A stretch of 64,000 bases of DNA. Origin: Steinernema hermaphroditum (taxonomy: Eukaryota > Nematoda > Chromadorea > Rhabditida > Steinernematidae). The stretch is from contig CM059624.1 in assembly GCA_030435675.1 (NCBI GenBank), positions 1,140,769 to 1,204,768 on the forward strand, in the 5' to 3' direction. The first letter of the stretch is position 1, and every line of letters starts with the position of its first letter. The notes beneath the pieces were generated by a model. It was not told the DNA's origin, searched no databases, and saw only the letters and a program-made list of their open reading frames with translations. This document shows positions 21,226 through 31,349 of the stretch, piece by piece. Both the position numbers and the translations under genes were made by a program.

Positions 21226-23676
21226 CTAAGACAGCCAAAATTCAAGAGTACACTCATCGGAGATGCTGGTCAAGGCGGTGGAAGGCGAAACCATGAGAGC
21301 GCTTCCTTGGATCATGCTCGAGTGATAGCAGTATTCTTCAGTGGGGGCGTCGTAAGATATAGGCGCCAAAGCAGTGTTAACTGTCGGGAATGGATGGCCC
21401 AAGGCTGTTGAAGTTGAGAAGCTAGCAAAGTAGGCGGTGGTGTTGTAACAGAGGCCGGTCTTCATCGGCAAGCAGAGGTCTTCGGGAATATGAAGGATGC
21501 TGGGAGCTAGAAGTTGCTTGGGGATTGATTCTTGCCGAAGGGAAACGGTAGAGTTAGCTTCGCTAGGATAGCACATGGCGTTAAAGCTGATGAAGCAGGT
21601 ATCTTCAACGATCTGAGGTATACTGGAAGAAGTGGTATAGTCAGCAGTGACGTCCTCTGTGGCGAATTCTTTCATGAGGAAAACAGTGGAGTTGAATTCG
21701 TCAGGGTGGCACATGAGGGCCAGAGTGAGGCAGACGTCATCGGAAATCACAACTTCAGGTTGCTCGTGAGATTTCGAGGGCACCGTAGTGGAGTTTGCTT
21801 CTGCAGGATAGCACATATCGCTAACTAAAGGATGGCAGATGTCCTCAGGGAGAACATCTTCTGGGAGGGGATCGAGAGCAACTTCTTCGTCTTGGACACC
21901 ATATAGAGTGGTGGAGTTTGCCTCAGCGGGGAAGCACATGTCGAAGGCAGGGGGATAACAGATATTCTCGGGCATCACCGTTTCCTCAATTTGAGGAAAG
22001 GTTGATGAAACCTCTTCTGAGTAGATTGTGGAGTTAGCTTCGGATGGGTAGCACATGTTGGTGGCCAATGGATGACAGACATCTTTCGGGATAGATTCTT
22101 CTGGGACAGCCTTTAAAACGGCTACCTCTTCAATAGTCCTGAAGATCGATTCTTCTTCATGGATTTCAGTAGAGTTAGCTTCTGCAGGATAGCACATATC
22201 GTCAGCTAGGGGATAGCAGATGTCTTCAGGGAGAAGATCTTGTGGGAGGGGCTCGACAGCAGCTTCCTCGTCTTGGGAAGCATATAAAGTGGAGTTAGCT
22301 TCAGAGGGGTAGCACATGCTGGTAGCTAAAGGATGACAGATGTCCTCGGGTATCGAAGCTTCGTCAGCTGAAGTCAGGATAGTCGAATCTCCTTCAGTGA
22401 TTGTTAAAGGGATGGTAGAGTTAGCTTCATAGAGGTAGCACATGTTGGTGGCCAAGGGATGGCACACATCTTCTGGGAGAGATTCTTCTGGGAGAGCGAG
22501 CGGATAGCAGATGTCCTCTGGAATAAGTACATCTTCATGAGTCCCGAAGATGAACTCCTTTTCTTGGATCAATGTAGAGTTAGCTTCAGAAGGGTAGCAC
22601 ATATTGGTGGCCAAAGGATGGCAGATGTCCTCGGGCATCGGATCTTCGTCAGCTGAAGGCAGGATCGTCGAGTCCTTCTCTGTGAAGGTTAAAGGGACGG
22701 TGGAGTTAGCTTCAGAAGGGTAGCACATGTTGCCAGTTTCCGGGTAGCAGATGTCTTCCACAGCTGGCCTATCTTCTGTGGTTGATAGAGGAGCCGCTAG
22801 GTCTGGGTAGGTCCAGCCCATCGTTGAGTTCGTTTCTCCAAGGTAACAGATATCCACTTCAGAGAAGCAGACCTCTGTCTCTGGAACGTGAACGTCCTCT
22901 GATTCCCGTACTTCTTTCGACGCAACCCAAGAGCCATAGGAAACTTTTGCCAACGGCTTGCATTGAGAAAAGTTACCATAGTCGAGGGACTGATCCACTT
23001 CTTCAATATGATGAACGAAAGAGGTCATCAACCGCAGGAACAAGATGAGAGAGAAGAAGATGAAGGGATCCGTGACGAAGTTATGGACGGCGGAGGCCAT
23101 CTTGGCGATCTTCGGACTACTGTAATCATACAGTACCCTCGCGGTGGCTCCCGTCTCTACTATGACAAAATCGACCAACGGTTTGAAGACGTCCACCGGG
23201 CCTCTGACGGCACACTTGACGACTTCTTTAGTGGCTTCAGCGACGTTGATGGCTCGGCGACGGTAGTGGCGCCATCGGAGGTAGATTCGTCTTCTGGTGG
23301 CTTGGCAGGACTCTCGAATCTTCTGCCTTCCGGAGTAGTAGTGCAGCAGTGCCAGACGCTGGAAGTGGACGGGATTCAGCTGACCTTCTTGATAGGCTTG
23401 GGAGAGGACGGAAGTTAAGGTTTGCCGGGCGTCCGCGGCTATCTTCTTGGAGTACTCCTTCAGGTTCTGGAGCAGAAGACCCTCTTGATAGGCTTTCCAG
23501 ACTGCACGTGAAGCTTGAAAGGCTGCGGAGCCTAAGCTCAGGGCCTTTTTATAGCCCTTCTTGATGAGAGGCTGACTCGCCTCCCTCTTCTGCTTCAGCT
23601 GCTGGCGAATCCGGCGAGTCTCGAGCTTCTTGGACTTCATCTGGATCTGTATGGTGGTTGATGATGTTGCTATCAA
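21226..23676 (-). CDS. Single-pass membrane protein with Cys-x7-Cys / NST repeats, 804-816 aa
   Basis: One uninterrupted exon. The start is either ATG 23674-23676 or the next Met (MKSKK, 12 codons on); an upstream 5' splice is possible because CATACAG precedes the second Met. Residues 1-200 are basic and helical (KKLETRRIRQQLKQKRE), residues about 204-222 are a membrane helix (PFIFFSLILFLRLMTSF). The rest carries about ten copies, plus several degenerate ones, of a unit reading P-E-D-[IV]-C-[HY]-P-L-A-x-x-M-C-Y-P-[SA]-E-A-N-S-T, separated by acidic, Ser/Thr/Glu-rich linkers of varied length. Each unit has two Cys seven residues apart and an N-S-T sequon, so it would be a glycosylated extracellular stalk. 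The basic side suggests N-in, C-out. I do not recognise the repeat. AATAAA (minus strand) lies about 33 bp past the stop. Neighbour 24174-24467 is divergent. Confidence 0.8.
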   Translation of the reverse strand: MIATSSTTIQIQMKSKKLETRRIRQQLKQKREASQPLIKKGYKKALSLGSAAFQASRAVWKAYQEGLLLQNLKEYSKKIAADARQTLTSVLSQAYQEGQLNPVHFQRLALLHYYSGRQKIRESCQATRRRIYLRWRHYRRRAINVAEATKEVVKCAVRGPVDVFKPLVDFVIVETGATARVLYDYSSPKIAKMASAVHNFVTDPFIFFSLILFLRLMTSFVHHIEEVDQSLDYGNFSQCKPLAKVSYGSWVASKEVRESEDVHVPETEVCFSEVDICYLGETNSTMGWTYPDLAAPLSTTEDRPAVEDICYPETGNMCYPSEANSTVPLTFTEKDSTILPSADEDPMPEDICHPLATNMCYPSEANSTLIQEKEFIFGTHEDVLIPEDICYPLALPEESLPEDVCHPLATNMCYLYEANSTIPLTITEGDSTILTSADEASIPEDICHPLATSMCYPSEANSTLYASQDEEAAVEPLPQDLLPEDICYPLADDMCYPAEANSTEIHEEESIFRTIEEVAVLKAVPEESIPKDVCHPLATNMCYPSEANSTIYSEEVSSTFPQIEETVMPENICYPPAFDMCFPAEANSTTLYGVQDEEVALDPLPEDVLPEDICHPLVSDMCYPAEANSTTVPSKSHEQPEVVISDDVCLTLALMCHPDEFNSTVFLMKEFATEDVTADYTTSSSIPQIVEDTCFISFNAMCYPSEANSTVSLRQESIPKQLLAPSILHIPEDLCLPMKTGLCYNTTAYFASFSTSTALGHPFPTVNTALAPISYDAPTEEYCYHSSMIQGSALMVSPSTALTSISDECTLEFWLS

Positions 23677-23840
23677 ATAGCAACTTTATATTCAGCCAAA
23701 ATCCTGAAGGCGATGCCGCCAGAGGCATCGATCTCAACCTCTTGCAATGCGGTGGTAGGAACCGCATCGGTGGCCCTGACACTTGAAGCATTGGTGGGCG
23801 GGGGGTTGAGATGGAACTTCTTAGTGGTTGCTTGATGTCA

Positions 23841-23976
23841 CTTACAATGCAAACTTCTGAGAAGTGTTCGCCTCAGATCGGGCAGAAAATTAACATGCAG
23901 GTAGTGAATTTTAACTCCAAAAAGATGCAATTTTCAGCTCGACCTGAGGCGGATGCTTTGGGAGGCTCCTATGCCA
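23841..23976. mobile_element. TIR element family T, short copy b
   Basis: The left end CTTACAATGC..CTTCTGAGAAGTG..CGCCTCAGATCG and right end CGACCTGAGGCGGATGCTTT..GGAGGCTCC are inverted. These match the ends of the elements at 10644, 42400 and 47360. At 136 bp this copy lacks a clear tRNA-like core. It lies between divergent genes B and 24174-24467. Confidence 0.6.
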
Positions 23977-24173
23977 GTATGCATATGATGAACATGCGAT
24001 ATTTCCACTGGAGTAACCTGACTTTCACTCGGCGTCTCACAACTTATTCACACATTATGAAAACTTGATGTGTGACTCGATGGATGACACAAATTTGGGA
24101 CGCACATCACCTATAAAAGCCATCGATCTGCTCATGTATTCACTGTATCCTTTTTGGGTTTCAGGTAGCAATC

Positions 24174-24467
24174 ATGGCCGAGGTCGTCTCTCCTTCCGAT
24201 GCTTCCACTCCCAACGACGTCGATGGCCAAGTTTCCCCTGCCATCAAAAAGAAGGTGACATTCAAGGAACCCGTTCTCTCGACGCGAGAAATCCAGAGGA
24301 AGCTGAAGGCAGCTCGCGTGAAGAACGCCAAAGGAAAGAAGTCGTGGCTCGTGACCAAAGCGTTAGCTCTACAGAAGAAGAACAGTGCGGCCTTCTACAC
24401 TATTGTTTCTCTTGCCGCCGCTCTTCCAGTCTTCCTCGTTTTGTATCTTTACTTCTTATACCACTGA
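24174..24467 (+). CDS. Small tail-anchored membrane protein with RVxF-type motif, 97 aa
   Basis: Single coding exon; TTTCAG ends 7 bases before the ATG, consistent with a trans-splice or 5' UTR acceptor. The N-terminal 70 residues are polar and basic, and the last ~25 (AFYTIVSLAAALPVFLVLYL then YFLYH) form one membrane helix ending at the C-terminus, the layout of a tail-anchored protein facing the cytosol. Residues 25-30 read KKKVTF, which fits the docking consensus for protein phosphatase 1 ([RK]-x(0,1)-V-x-F), preceded by SPAI and followed by acidic/Pro residues. Function is inferred only from this motif. AATAAA at 24520-24525 gives a short 3' UTR. Confidence 0.7.
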   Translation: MAEVVSPSDASTPNDVDGQVSPAIKKKVTFKEPVLSTREIQRKLKAARVKNAKGKKSWLVTKALALQKKNSAAFYTIVSLAAALPVFLVLYLYFLYH

Positions 24468-24529
24468 TGCTGGCTGTTATCAAAACTTGCATCTTTCCTA
24501 ATTGATCCGGTTAATTTACAATAAATTTA

Positions 24530-25129
24530 TTGAGCAAAAAAGGGTCTTGATGTAGGTCCCTTGGAGGGTGCTACCAATGGTGTTCATGAGGTGAAATCGG
24601 AAAGAGCTCGTCCAACCGAACAGCACGTGATTACGGTGTCAGAAGAAGCAGGACAGAACTAGACTCAGGCTCGGTCTTTGTTATCGCTATGGGAAGATTC
24701 CATTCATAGCTTTTTCATTCTGGGCAAGCCCACTAACAAACACCATTACATGACCGATCGTGTTCCGTTCGGTCTTCCCTAAATCTCAGGATTTCGGCGA
24801 AACTTCAAACTCAGTCGTACTACCCGTGACAGTGGTTTGTCAAACGTATTTATTACATTCTAAAATTGCTTTTCAATTGATTGATTGATCAGCTGATCTG
24901 ATGTGTCGAGTTTTATGCTTTTAGCCAAGTTCGTTTCCCGAATTTCTATGGAACGTCTCTGATGACTCGTCACTTTGTGCTTACTCAACACACGACACGT
25001 CTTATTCACACAAAATTCACACACAACCCAAAATTCCCGTTTTGTGATCGATCACTTCCACCATACCGTGCAGAGAGTTCAACCCGTGGATGACGACTGA
25101 TCACTTCGATTCACTTTTCGGTCGCACCG
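24530..25129. other. Intergenic, no gene seen
   Basis: Presumed promoter region of the methyltransferase-like gene. No coding signal. Confidence 0.35.
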
Positions 25130-26439
25130 ATGTTTCGCGTCTTTGTCGTCCTTCTTCTTCTCGTTCACTTGGTGGCGAGCAAGTGGATCGATGCGACAGT
25201 GTGCAGTCCTCTGCAGAAAGACTGCTTTGGAATAGCGCATGATGAGCCTGAGAATGGCCCACCAAGGAGGATATTAACTATTATTGACGACTACAACAAC
25301 TATGTTTCTGTCAGTGATCTGGAAGCGCCAAGTAGGTGAACTTGTGATCGGAGGCTGGAGGTCGAGGAATCGAGGCTAGATTCATTTTTGAACCAGGCTT
25401 AACTTATGCTCTGGATTGAAACACATGCCTATTTAGCGAGCTTATCGGACTTCTGTAATCACAGCTGGGATATTTCTCACATAATCGTTCACCTTTTGTA
25501 CAATTAAAATCAAAAAAGTGGTCCAAACAGCAAAGCTATTATATTCTATCGAGCTCGAGTGGGACTCAGCTTTATTGAGTTTTCTATTATTCTGGGCCAG
25601 AATAAAATATTTGAGCACAATCCAGACTTTCGGATCGAAACAGTTCTGCTGTAAAAGACCATTAAGACGGGAATGTGTCCCTGGCCACCATGACATCTGA
25701 AGAACGTCTGGCATTGCCACTCCGGAAAGTGAACTCCTTATCATCCCTCTTCAAACCTCTGATCAAATGTTTGGACAGTCAACCAACCAACGTATCGCTG
25801 GACATGTTCACCATCGGGCTTGGCGCCGGATCCGTAGATTTCTATTTGAATAACTTGCTGACAAGGGTAAGAACTGGCGCACGACAAGGCTAATTACAGA
25901 GCCTTCAGCCGAACCTGACTTCAGTGGAAATCGATCCAACAATGAAGGAAATTGCGACAAAGTACTTCGGGCTTGTTGAGGATGATCTTTATCGGATTAT
26001 CATTGGTGATGGGATGGACTTCCTAGAAAAAGCGTCGAATGGTAAGGCAGTATACTAATCTAGCCCATTGTCAAATATATCAAAAATACGATCCTTGTCC
26101 TCTAGATGGCACCCGCTTCAACGTCATGATCATCGACGCCTGTGGAAATGACACGGAAGCCGATCTTGTCTGTCCACCAGCTTCGTTTCTTTCCAAAAAA
26201 TTCACCAAAATTGCCTTTACCACTTTGAAGAACGGTGGAGCCATATCGATGAACTTAAGGGGTCGTGGTAAAGCGAACAAGCATATTCAGAAGGTATTGC
26301 TCTTCGCTACAAAACGTACCAGTTTATTTTATTTTAGTTCATAAGGCAGTTCGAAAAACAATTTGGAACAAGGAATTGCGCGACTGAATCGATGGGCTCT
26401 ACAAATATCGTTGGTTTACTAATCCAGCGGTCTTGTTAA
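25130..26439 (+). CDS. Secreted methyltransferase-fold protein (spermidine synthase/METTL13-like), ~277 aa
   Basis: Five exons: 25130-25331, 25667-25866, 25900-26041, 26106-26293 and 26338-26439. Exon 3 could instead start at 25909 (CTTCAG acceptor, in frame, 3 residues shorter). Exon 2 uses an ATTAAG acceptor. The protein begins with a signal peptide (MFRVFVVLLLLVHLVAS). The class I SAM-methyltransferase elements are in order: motif I TIGLGAGSVDFYLNN, motif II TSVEIDPTM with the acidic residue, IIGDGMDFL, and FNVMIIDACGND for the fourth strand. The C-terminus is RNCATESMGSTNIVGLLIQR. In nematodes this fold is found in spermidine-synthase-like and METTL13-like proteins; a signal peptide on it suggests a secreted or ER protein with no assigned substrate. 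AATAAA at 26545-26550. Confidence 0.8.
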
Positions 26440-26550
26440 AGTGTTACGGTTTTAGGTGCTGACCTGTCGAGCATCGAAGTAGTTTTATTTCTTCGATTTT
26501 TCTTGAAAAAACACGTCACACTCTATTTTGCAGATAATGTTCAGAATAAA

Positions 26551-27439
26551 GTTAACGTTTGAATGAATCGAAAAAAACGTGCATGTCATTCTCGACGTCC
26601 AAAACGGAGGAGAAGGATACATCGACGCTTATCGAGCCCGTGAAGCGAAAGCAAAATCGAGATGACCCAGGATCGTTTACTAACTTTCTTGGCATATTTT
26701 CCATTTATAGTAATAGCGGGAACAAGACCATCGGCACCGCCCGACCACCCGCGCCGCCACAAGAAGTCATTGCTGAAACTCCGATGTCTGAACAGAATTA
26801 ATGGTTCCTCCTCAGTCTCAAAGGGGAAGGGGACCTCAATCCCAGGTCTGAGCTCTACGTGCTAGGAGACGTCGGACCTGTGGGGAGTTAACTATTTATC
26901 GCGTTCACACTCAATAACAACAATAGCAATCACGATAACAACACTAAGTGGCCGGAATAAGCCCGCGCCCACTTTTCCTCGGTCACCTCCTCAGGCCAGA
27001 CCGGTCCAGCAAAGTCCGCAGTGCTTGCTTCCTTCGCTTCCCCGACCGTCGATCGGCGTCGGCTTTTATACAGCTCGGGACGATCCTTTTCGAAAATCTG
27101 CATGACGTTGTCCAGACGGTGAATCATCATTTCGGAATTCCGCAGACGCTTCTTCACATTCCAATGACATGGTTTTCGAATATCTATATCGAATCTGATT
27201 TAGTACTACATTCTGTACCTTTTGATTTGGAGCCATCCTCGACACTTGATTTCGACGTTTGTCGCCCAGTGCGCGAGTTCGGGTTGTCGCGTGTGGTCTC
27301 GTATCGACGTGTGTGTGTTCTCCGCTCTTCTGAAAGTTAGCAGATTACTGATGTCACGGACATCGGTGTCGTTTGTCTGATCGCGCGGTGTTGTCATGTT
27401 TTCCCGGCTTCTCTTCTTCCTTAACTCAACTTTATTTTT
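26551..27439. other. Intergenic with unassigned open frames
   Basis: On the minus strand 27157-26930 a 75-codon frame (KKRLRNSEMMIHRLDNVMQI ...) looks protein-like but has no ATG context, splice partner or known domain. It may be a remnant of a transposon or exon. The + frame at 26559-26801 is equally unassignable. Confidence 0.3.
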
Positions 27440-27860
27440 AGGTTTACAATGGACGGATGGGGTTCCCCCAACAACAGATGGTTCGCACTTCACCAGATGT
27501 GGTCCACCACCGCATTCCGCTCGGACACATATCATATCTTGCTTCACTGGCAGAGCCGGCGCGAGAGTCGAAATCGGCGATCCCATTAGTTTGCGCGGGC
27601 GTCGAAGCGGTTTGATTCTGGTGGAGGCGCGGCGTTGAAATACACCGAACGGAGTGGAGAGCCATTTTCGGTTCGAGCTTGAGTGGGCATGGAGTTGCTG
27701 GGAAGTGCTGACGGTCCTCTTGGCAAGACGTTTCAGCTACGACTCCTGCGGTGTTTTACGACTCCTGGGATCCATGGCGACCATTGCAGCGACCGTAAAA
27801 CGATCCATAACTCAACTCATTTCTGAGAGAGCAACCGGTTGAATCGTTCGATCAGCACGA
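27440..27860 (-). repeat. Dispersed repeat family R1, copy d
   Basis: The minus strand carries family words CTCTCAGAAATGAGTTGAG, GTCTTGCCAAGAGGA and ATCAAACCGCTTCGACGCCC followed by GCGCAAACTAATGGGAT. It marks the left border of the segmental duplication with 32590-35734. Confidence 0.65.
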
Positions 27861-27869
27861 CTTACTTAT

Positions 27870-28450
27870 ATATAAGGCATGAAGAAGGCAGACAAATCCA
27901 TAGTCGGGATCAGAGCCGTGCAAACCGCAACTTTAAAAAACTGAGGCTAAACCACCAAGATTTCGTAACTTCACAGGCATAACCGTCTTTGCGTGGAGAT
28001 AAATCGAAAACACTTGGCTTTAGATGTCCACTACGATGCACCTTGCACCGTGTCTCAATGAAATGATCTGAGATCGGAAGCGAAAACACTACAAACACTA
28101 AGCAGGCAGTCACTATTCGAATCGCAGACGATTTCGTTTCCGGCGACTCGTCTGACGTCATTTGGCTCACACGCTCGCCGCGCCAGACAAACGAATCTAT
28201 AAGTAGCATCGACTGTTGTGCTGCAAGAGGCCGGCGCGCCGCCTATGACGTCAGCACGGCTAGTAACCTGTGCTTCTGCAGTGTGTTTCTTCGTGGCAGT
28301 TGGCCAAGGAAGTCAGTGATGCGCCCATGTCTCAGGGCACTGCCCTTGCAATTTCACCAATGACTGTTTATATTTAGCGATTTTATCCTCTTAGGAGGTT
28401 TTGATGTGAATCCGAGGAAAAGCCGTTGATTTGACGACAATTGTTTAATC
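27870..28450 (+). promoter_or_regulatory. Duplicated promoter-like module 1 (two CREs and a TATA box)
   Basis: TGACGTCA lies at 28153-28160 and 28246-28253. TATAAG at 28198-28203 sits between them. The surrounding 500 bp is near-identical in order to 33200-33670, including CTAAGCAGGCAGTCACTATT, GGCCGGCGCGCCGCC and AGGGCACTGCCCTTGC. The conserved CRE-TATA spacing (about 38 bp) suggests a core promoter for the two-TM gene downstream, with a 5' exon that cannot be placed. Confidence 0.5.
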
Positions 28451-28479
28451 TTCATGAGTGTAGAGGTTTCATCTTCATC

Positions 28480-28690
28480 GGTCGGGTCGTCCACTCGCTC
28501 TCTCTCTCTCTGAGGCTGTCTGAGCCGAATGAGCGGTTGTTCTCGGCCGTCGTTGTTGGCACAATGATCGCCCCGGCTCCCAGAAGGCCTGGAATACCAG
28601 GGAGCCGTAGTTCCACCGTCTCGCCAAAAAGCCCGTCACGGCCGCCCGACTCTACCCGCGACGCCAGAAAAGCCGAAGAAGTGAGATATG
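28480..28690 (+). repeat. Dispersed repeat family R1, truncated copy e
   Basis: Starts GGTCGGGTCGTCCACTCGCT and continues to CCGCGACGCCAGAAAAGCC, then ends abruptly. The corresponding copy at 33825-34330 continues for another 300 bp, so this one is 3'-truncated. Confidence 0.75.
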
Positions 28691-29012
28691 TCTGATGGTT
28701 GTAAGAGGTTGAGATAGTACGATAGGTGCGAGACTGTGACCGCTATCAGTTTACTCGGGCAGCTTGATCGACTGGCCGCACGACGGGGTGGCCAACGCGC
28801 AGAATGAATAGGCATAAACCGTTAGCCTCCCGCTCGGACAACACTGCCCGTGACCTGTAGGTTCAGTGGCGGCGCGGGATAGCACACACGAATAGGCGAC
28901 GAACGCGCGGTGTCAGAATATTATAATCGCACTGAGAATGGCTCCTGATCGTGTCAGAGTAAAAATCAGCATTACTATACATTTACCTTGTTTCAGCTTC
29001 GAACATCCATCT

Positions 29013-30364
29013 ATGAAGTCAAACGAAAACACCGCATTTGTGTTGACCATATTTGTCAATGGAGCAGTTACCCTAGCTATTGGTCGACTTCTCTATGCTC
29101 AATTTATTTACAAGGACACTTCAAAGCCTTATGGTGAGTGTTTTTTTAATGTGCAAAAGAAGGCAAACATCCAGAAGGCGGAAATAACTACAAATTTCGA
29201 GATGTTCGCATGACTTTATAAATCTGTATTGTTGAAGAGGTTATCAAAAAGGCCCTTTTTTGATACGTAGCCTTGTCCGATGGTTTGACCCAGCGGTGGT
29301 ACTTAGAGACGAAGTCAAAAAAGACGATTCGAACTCGACTCGAAGTGCCAACCATAGTTCCCTCTAGCACCGCGTGGGTTGGATTCAAATCCTTACTTGT
29401 CTGATGGTTTGACCTCAATTGCTCCGCCCGAATAATCGAGCAACGATGGTTCTTGAGATGGCTGTTTCGAAGGAAATCAAGCGATTTTTTACGGATAAAT
29501 TTCAGATGAAACCGTCTACCTCGACAAAACTCACATGTTCCATTCCCGACACATGGACAACTACAATTATCATCTCCGTGAATGGCTCCTTAACAAAGAT
29601 AACTCCGAACGTGTCGGACCCCCTTCAGAGGCTAGTAAGCGTCTCTTCGACATTATCGAAGAGCACGAAACCTTCTTGAAGACCTTTTCCGAGAATGACG
29701 ACAAAGACTACCGCAATGATTTGGTACCTTCCTTCTAAGATGTTCTGCTGAGTAATATTTCTAGGCTCTCTACAAAGTCCATTTCGCCTATACTCAGAAC
29801 AAAACCCACTCTAAAGTTCTGGAAGCCGTCAACAGATACGTCAACTCGATCAATATCGATAGGACCATTTGCTGGGAAAAATTTCTGGCCGATTTCATTG
29901 ACCGCCGGCTAAATAATGCTCTATCTAAAGTGCACACCTGTGTGGATGGATATGACAAGAAAGTCGATCAACTCAAGGCTAGTGTTTCGGAATCATTCAA
30001 TGAAGAGATAGGTAAGACTTTTAACTACTTTCTCAAGGAAACAAACATATATTAAGGGAGCATCTGGGTTGAGCTGAAGAGACATACCACTCCTGGAGTC
30101 GGCGGCTGTTGTCTATCGGAAAAATTCGGAGCCAACGATATACTAGAACAGTACAAGAAGATAAGCATTTACCGGATCAGCCTGTGTGTTCCTCATGGAG
30201 AATATTGGCGCTCGTTTAACACAAAGCGAAATAACATTTATATCTTCTGTGGGATTTTAGGCTCCGTAATTTCATTAACACTGTTTCCGCTTTTTAAAAT
30301 CCTTCTAAGACAATGCCATGCATGTCCAAGAGGCAAACACTCCGAGCTCCCGGTCGATGTCTAA
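29013..30364 (+). CDS. Two-TM family member E, 297 aa
   Basis: Exons 29013-29133, 29506-29723, 29765-30011 and 30057-30364, intron phases 1-0-1. TTTCAG ends 17 bp before the ATG, a likely trans-splice or 5' UTR acceptor. The short N-terminus MKSNENT precedes membrane helix 1 (AFVLTIFVNGAVTLAIGRLL). The presumed extracellular part has the exon-2 motif NYNYHLREWLLNKD, exon-3 motif INIDRTICWEKFLADFI and exon-4 signature IWVELKRHTTPG followed by CC and later CVPHGEYW. Helix 2 is IYIFCGILGSVISLTLFPLF, with a short Cys-containing tail. Its closest relative is F (34462-35734), with long identical stretches, so the pair arose by recent segmental duplication. The third intron ends ATTAAG. Function unknown. 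Confidence 0.85.
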
Positions 30365-30519
30365 TGTCTCTCTGTTGCTTTGTTATCCTATACACTACCC
30401 GTTTCTGGCGGTAATATGACTTTGTATCATCTCACAGCTTTTCAATTTGCTATCGTGTTTGTGTATGCGGCAGAATGCAGCATCGTGTGCGTGTGGCTCG
30501 TCTGATTTGATTTGATTTG

Positions 30520-30760
30520 ATTTATCTTCTCGTATCAAAGGATTGCGCCTTGCGAGACGTCTCATACATGCGCAAGAAAGACTCACACAGTCAACGTTGA
30601 TTTGCTTTTGGGTTCGGCTAGAGACGAAAGAGCGACCAACGGTACTATGAGTCTGAGCGGGCATCACAGAGGCGAAGAGGCTGAATACAGTCAAGACGCA
30701 TCAGGGGGCGCAGCGGACGGAGCGGGATCTCATGTTCAGCTGTCAGCGCAGCGCTCTTTC
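30520..30760 (-). repeat. Dispersed repeat family R1, copy f (tail end)
   Basis: The minus strand reads GAGACGTCTCGCAAGGCGCA, TTTGATACGAGAAGATAAAT and related tail words, with partial core toward 30760. It lies between genes E and G. Confidence 0.6.
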
Positions 30761-31349
30761 CTGCCATTGTGCAGGACAAGGGAACACCCATGGAGGAACA
30801 GGTTTCAGCTCCATCTGGCCACAGCACTTTGAAGAAGGTGAAAAGTTTATGATGTTTATGAATGCGGCCCAGCTGACGGTGTTTTACTGTAATCGGACCC
30901 TCTTCTGAATGTCGACTAGTCCCTACATTAGCCACTCTTTTCATTTATGTACATGATGTCACTTCTATGCTAAGCAGCGCGCCGACCCGTCGCAAAACGC
31001 GCGCAATCCAATTATTCACAGCAGTAGGGTAACTGACGTCGTTTGATTCGATGAGATGACGTCGCTGAGCTATCGTAGTCATTTGGGTTTTCAGTCATTG
31101 TTTGATTCAACTGCTTGCATTCAGTGCCCTCACCAACCACATCAAGTACCGTAATCTTTCAATCCGCTGTGCCTTCCGCAGGTTATCTGTTATCCAATAA
31201 ACCTATGCATGTCGACCATTTCTTATTACCTTCGGCTATTCAAAAGACATGGCATGGATTAATTCACTTAGAGCAAGTAAACAAAAAAGTGCCAACTACT
31301 CGAGGATGTGATGGAAGGAGGTTCAGATCATGAAAATATAGACAGGTCA

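Noticed and set aside
21532..21828. Plus-strand frames across gene B
   Set aside because: They are shadows of the repeat-coding exon on the minus strand.
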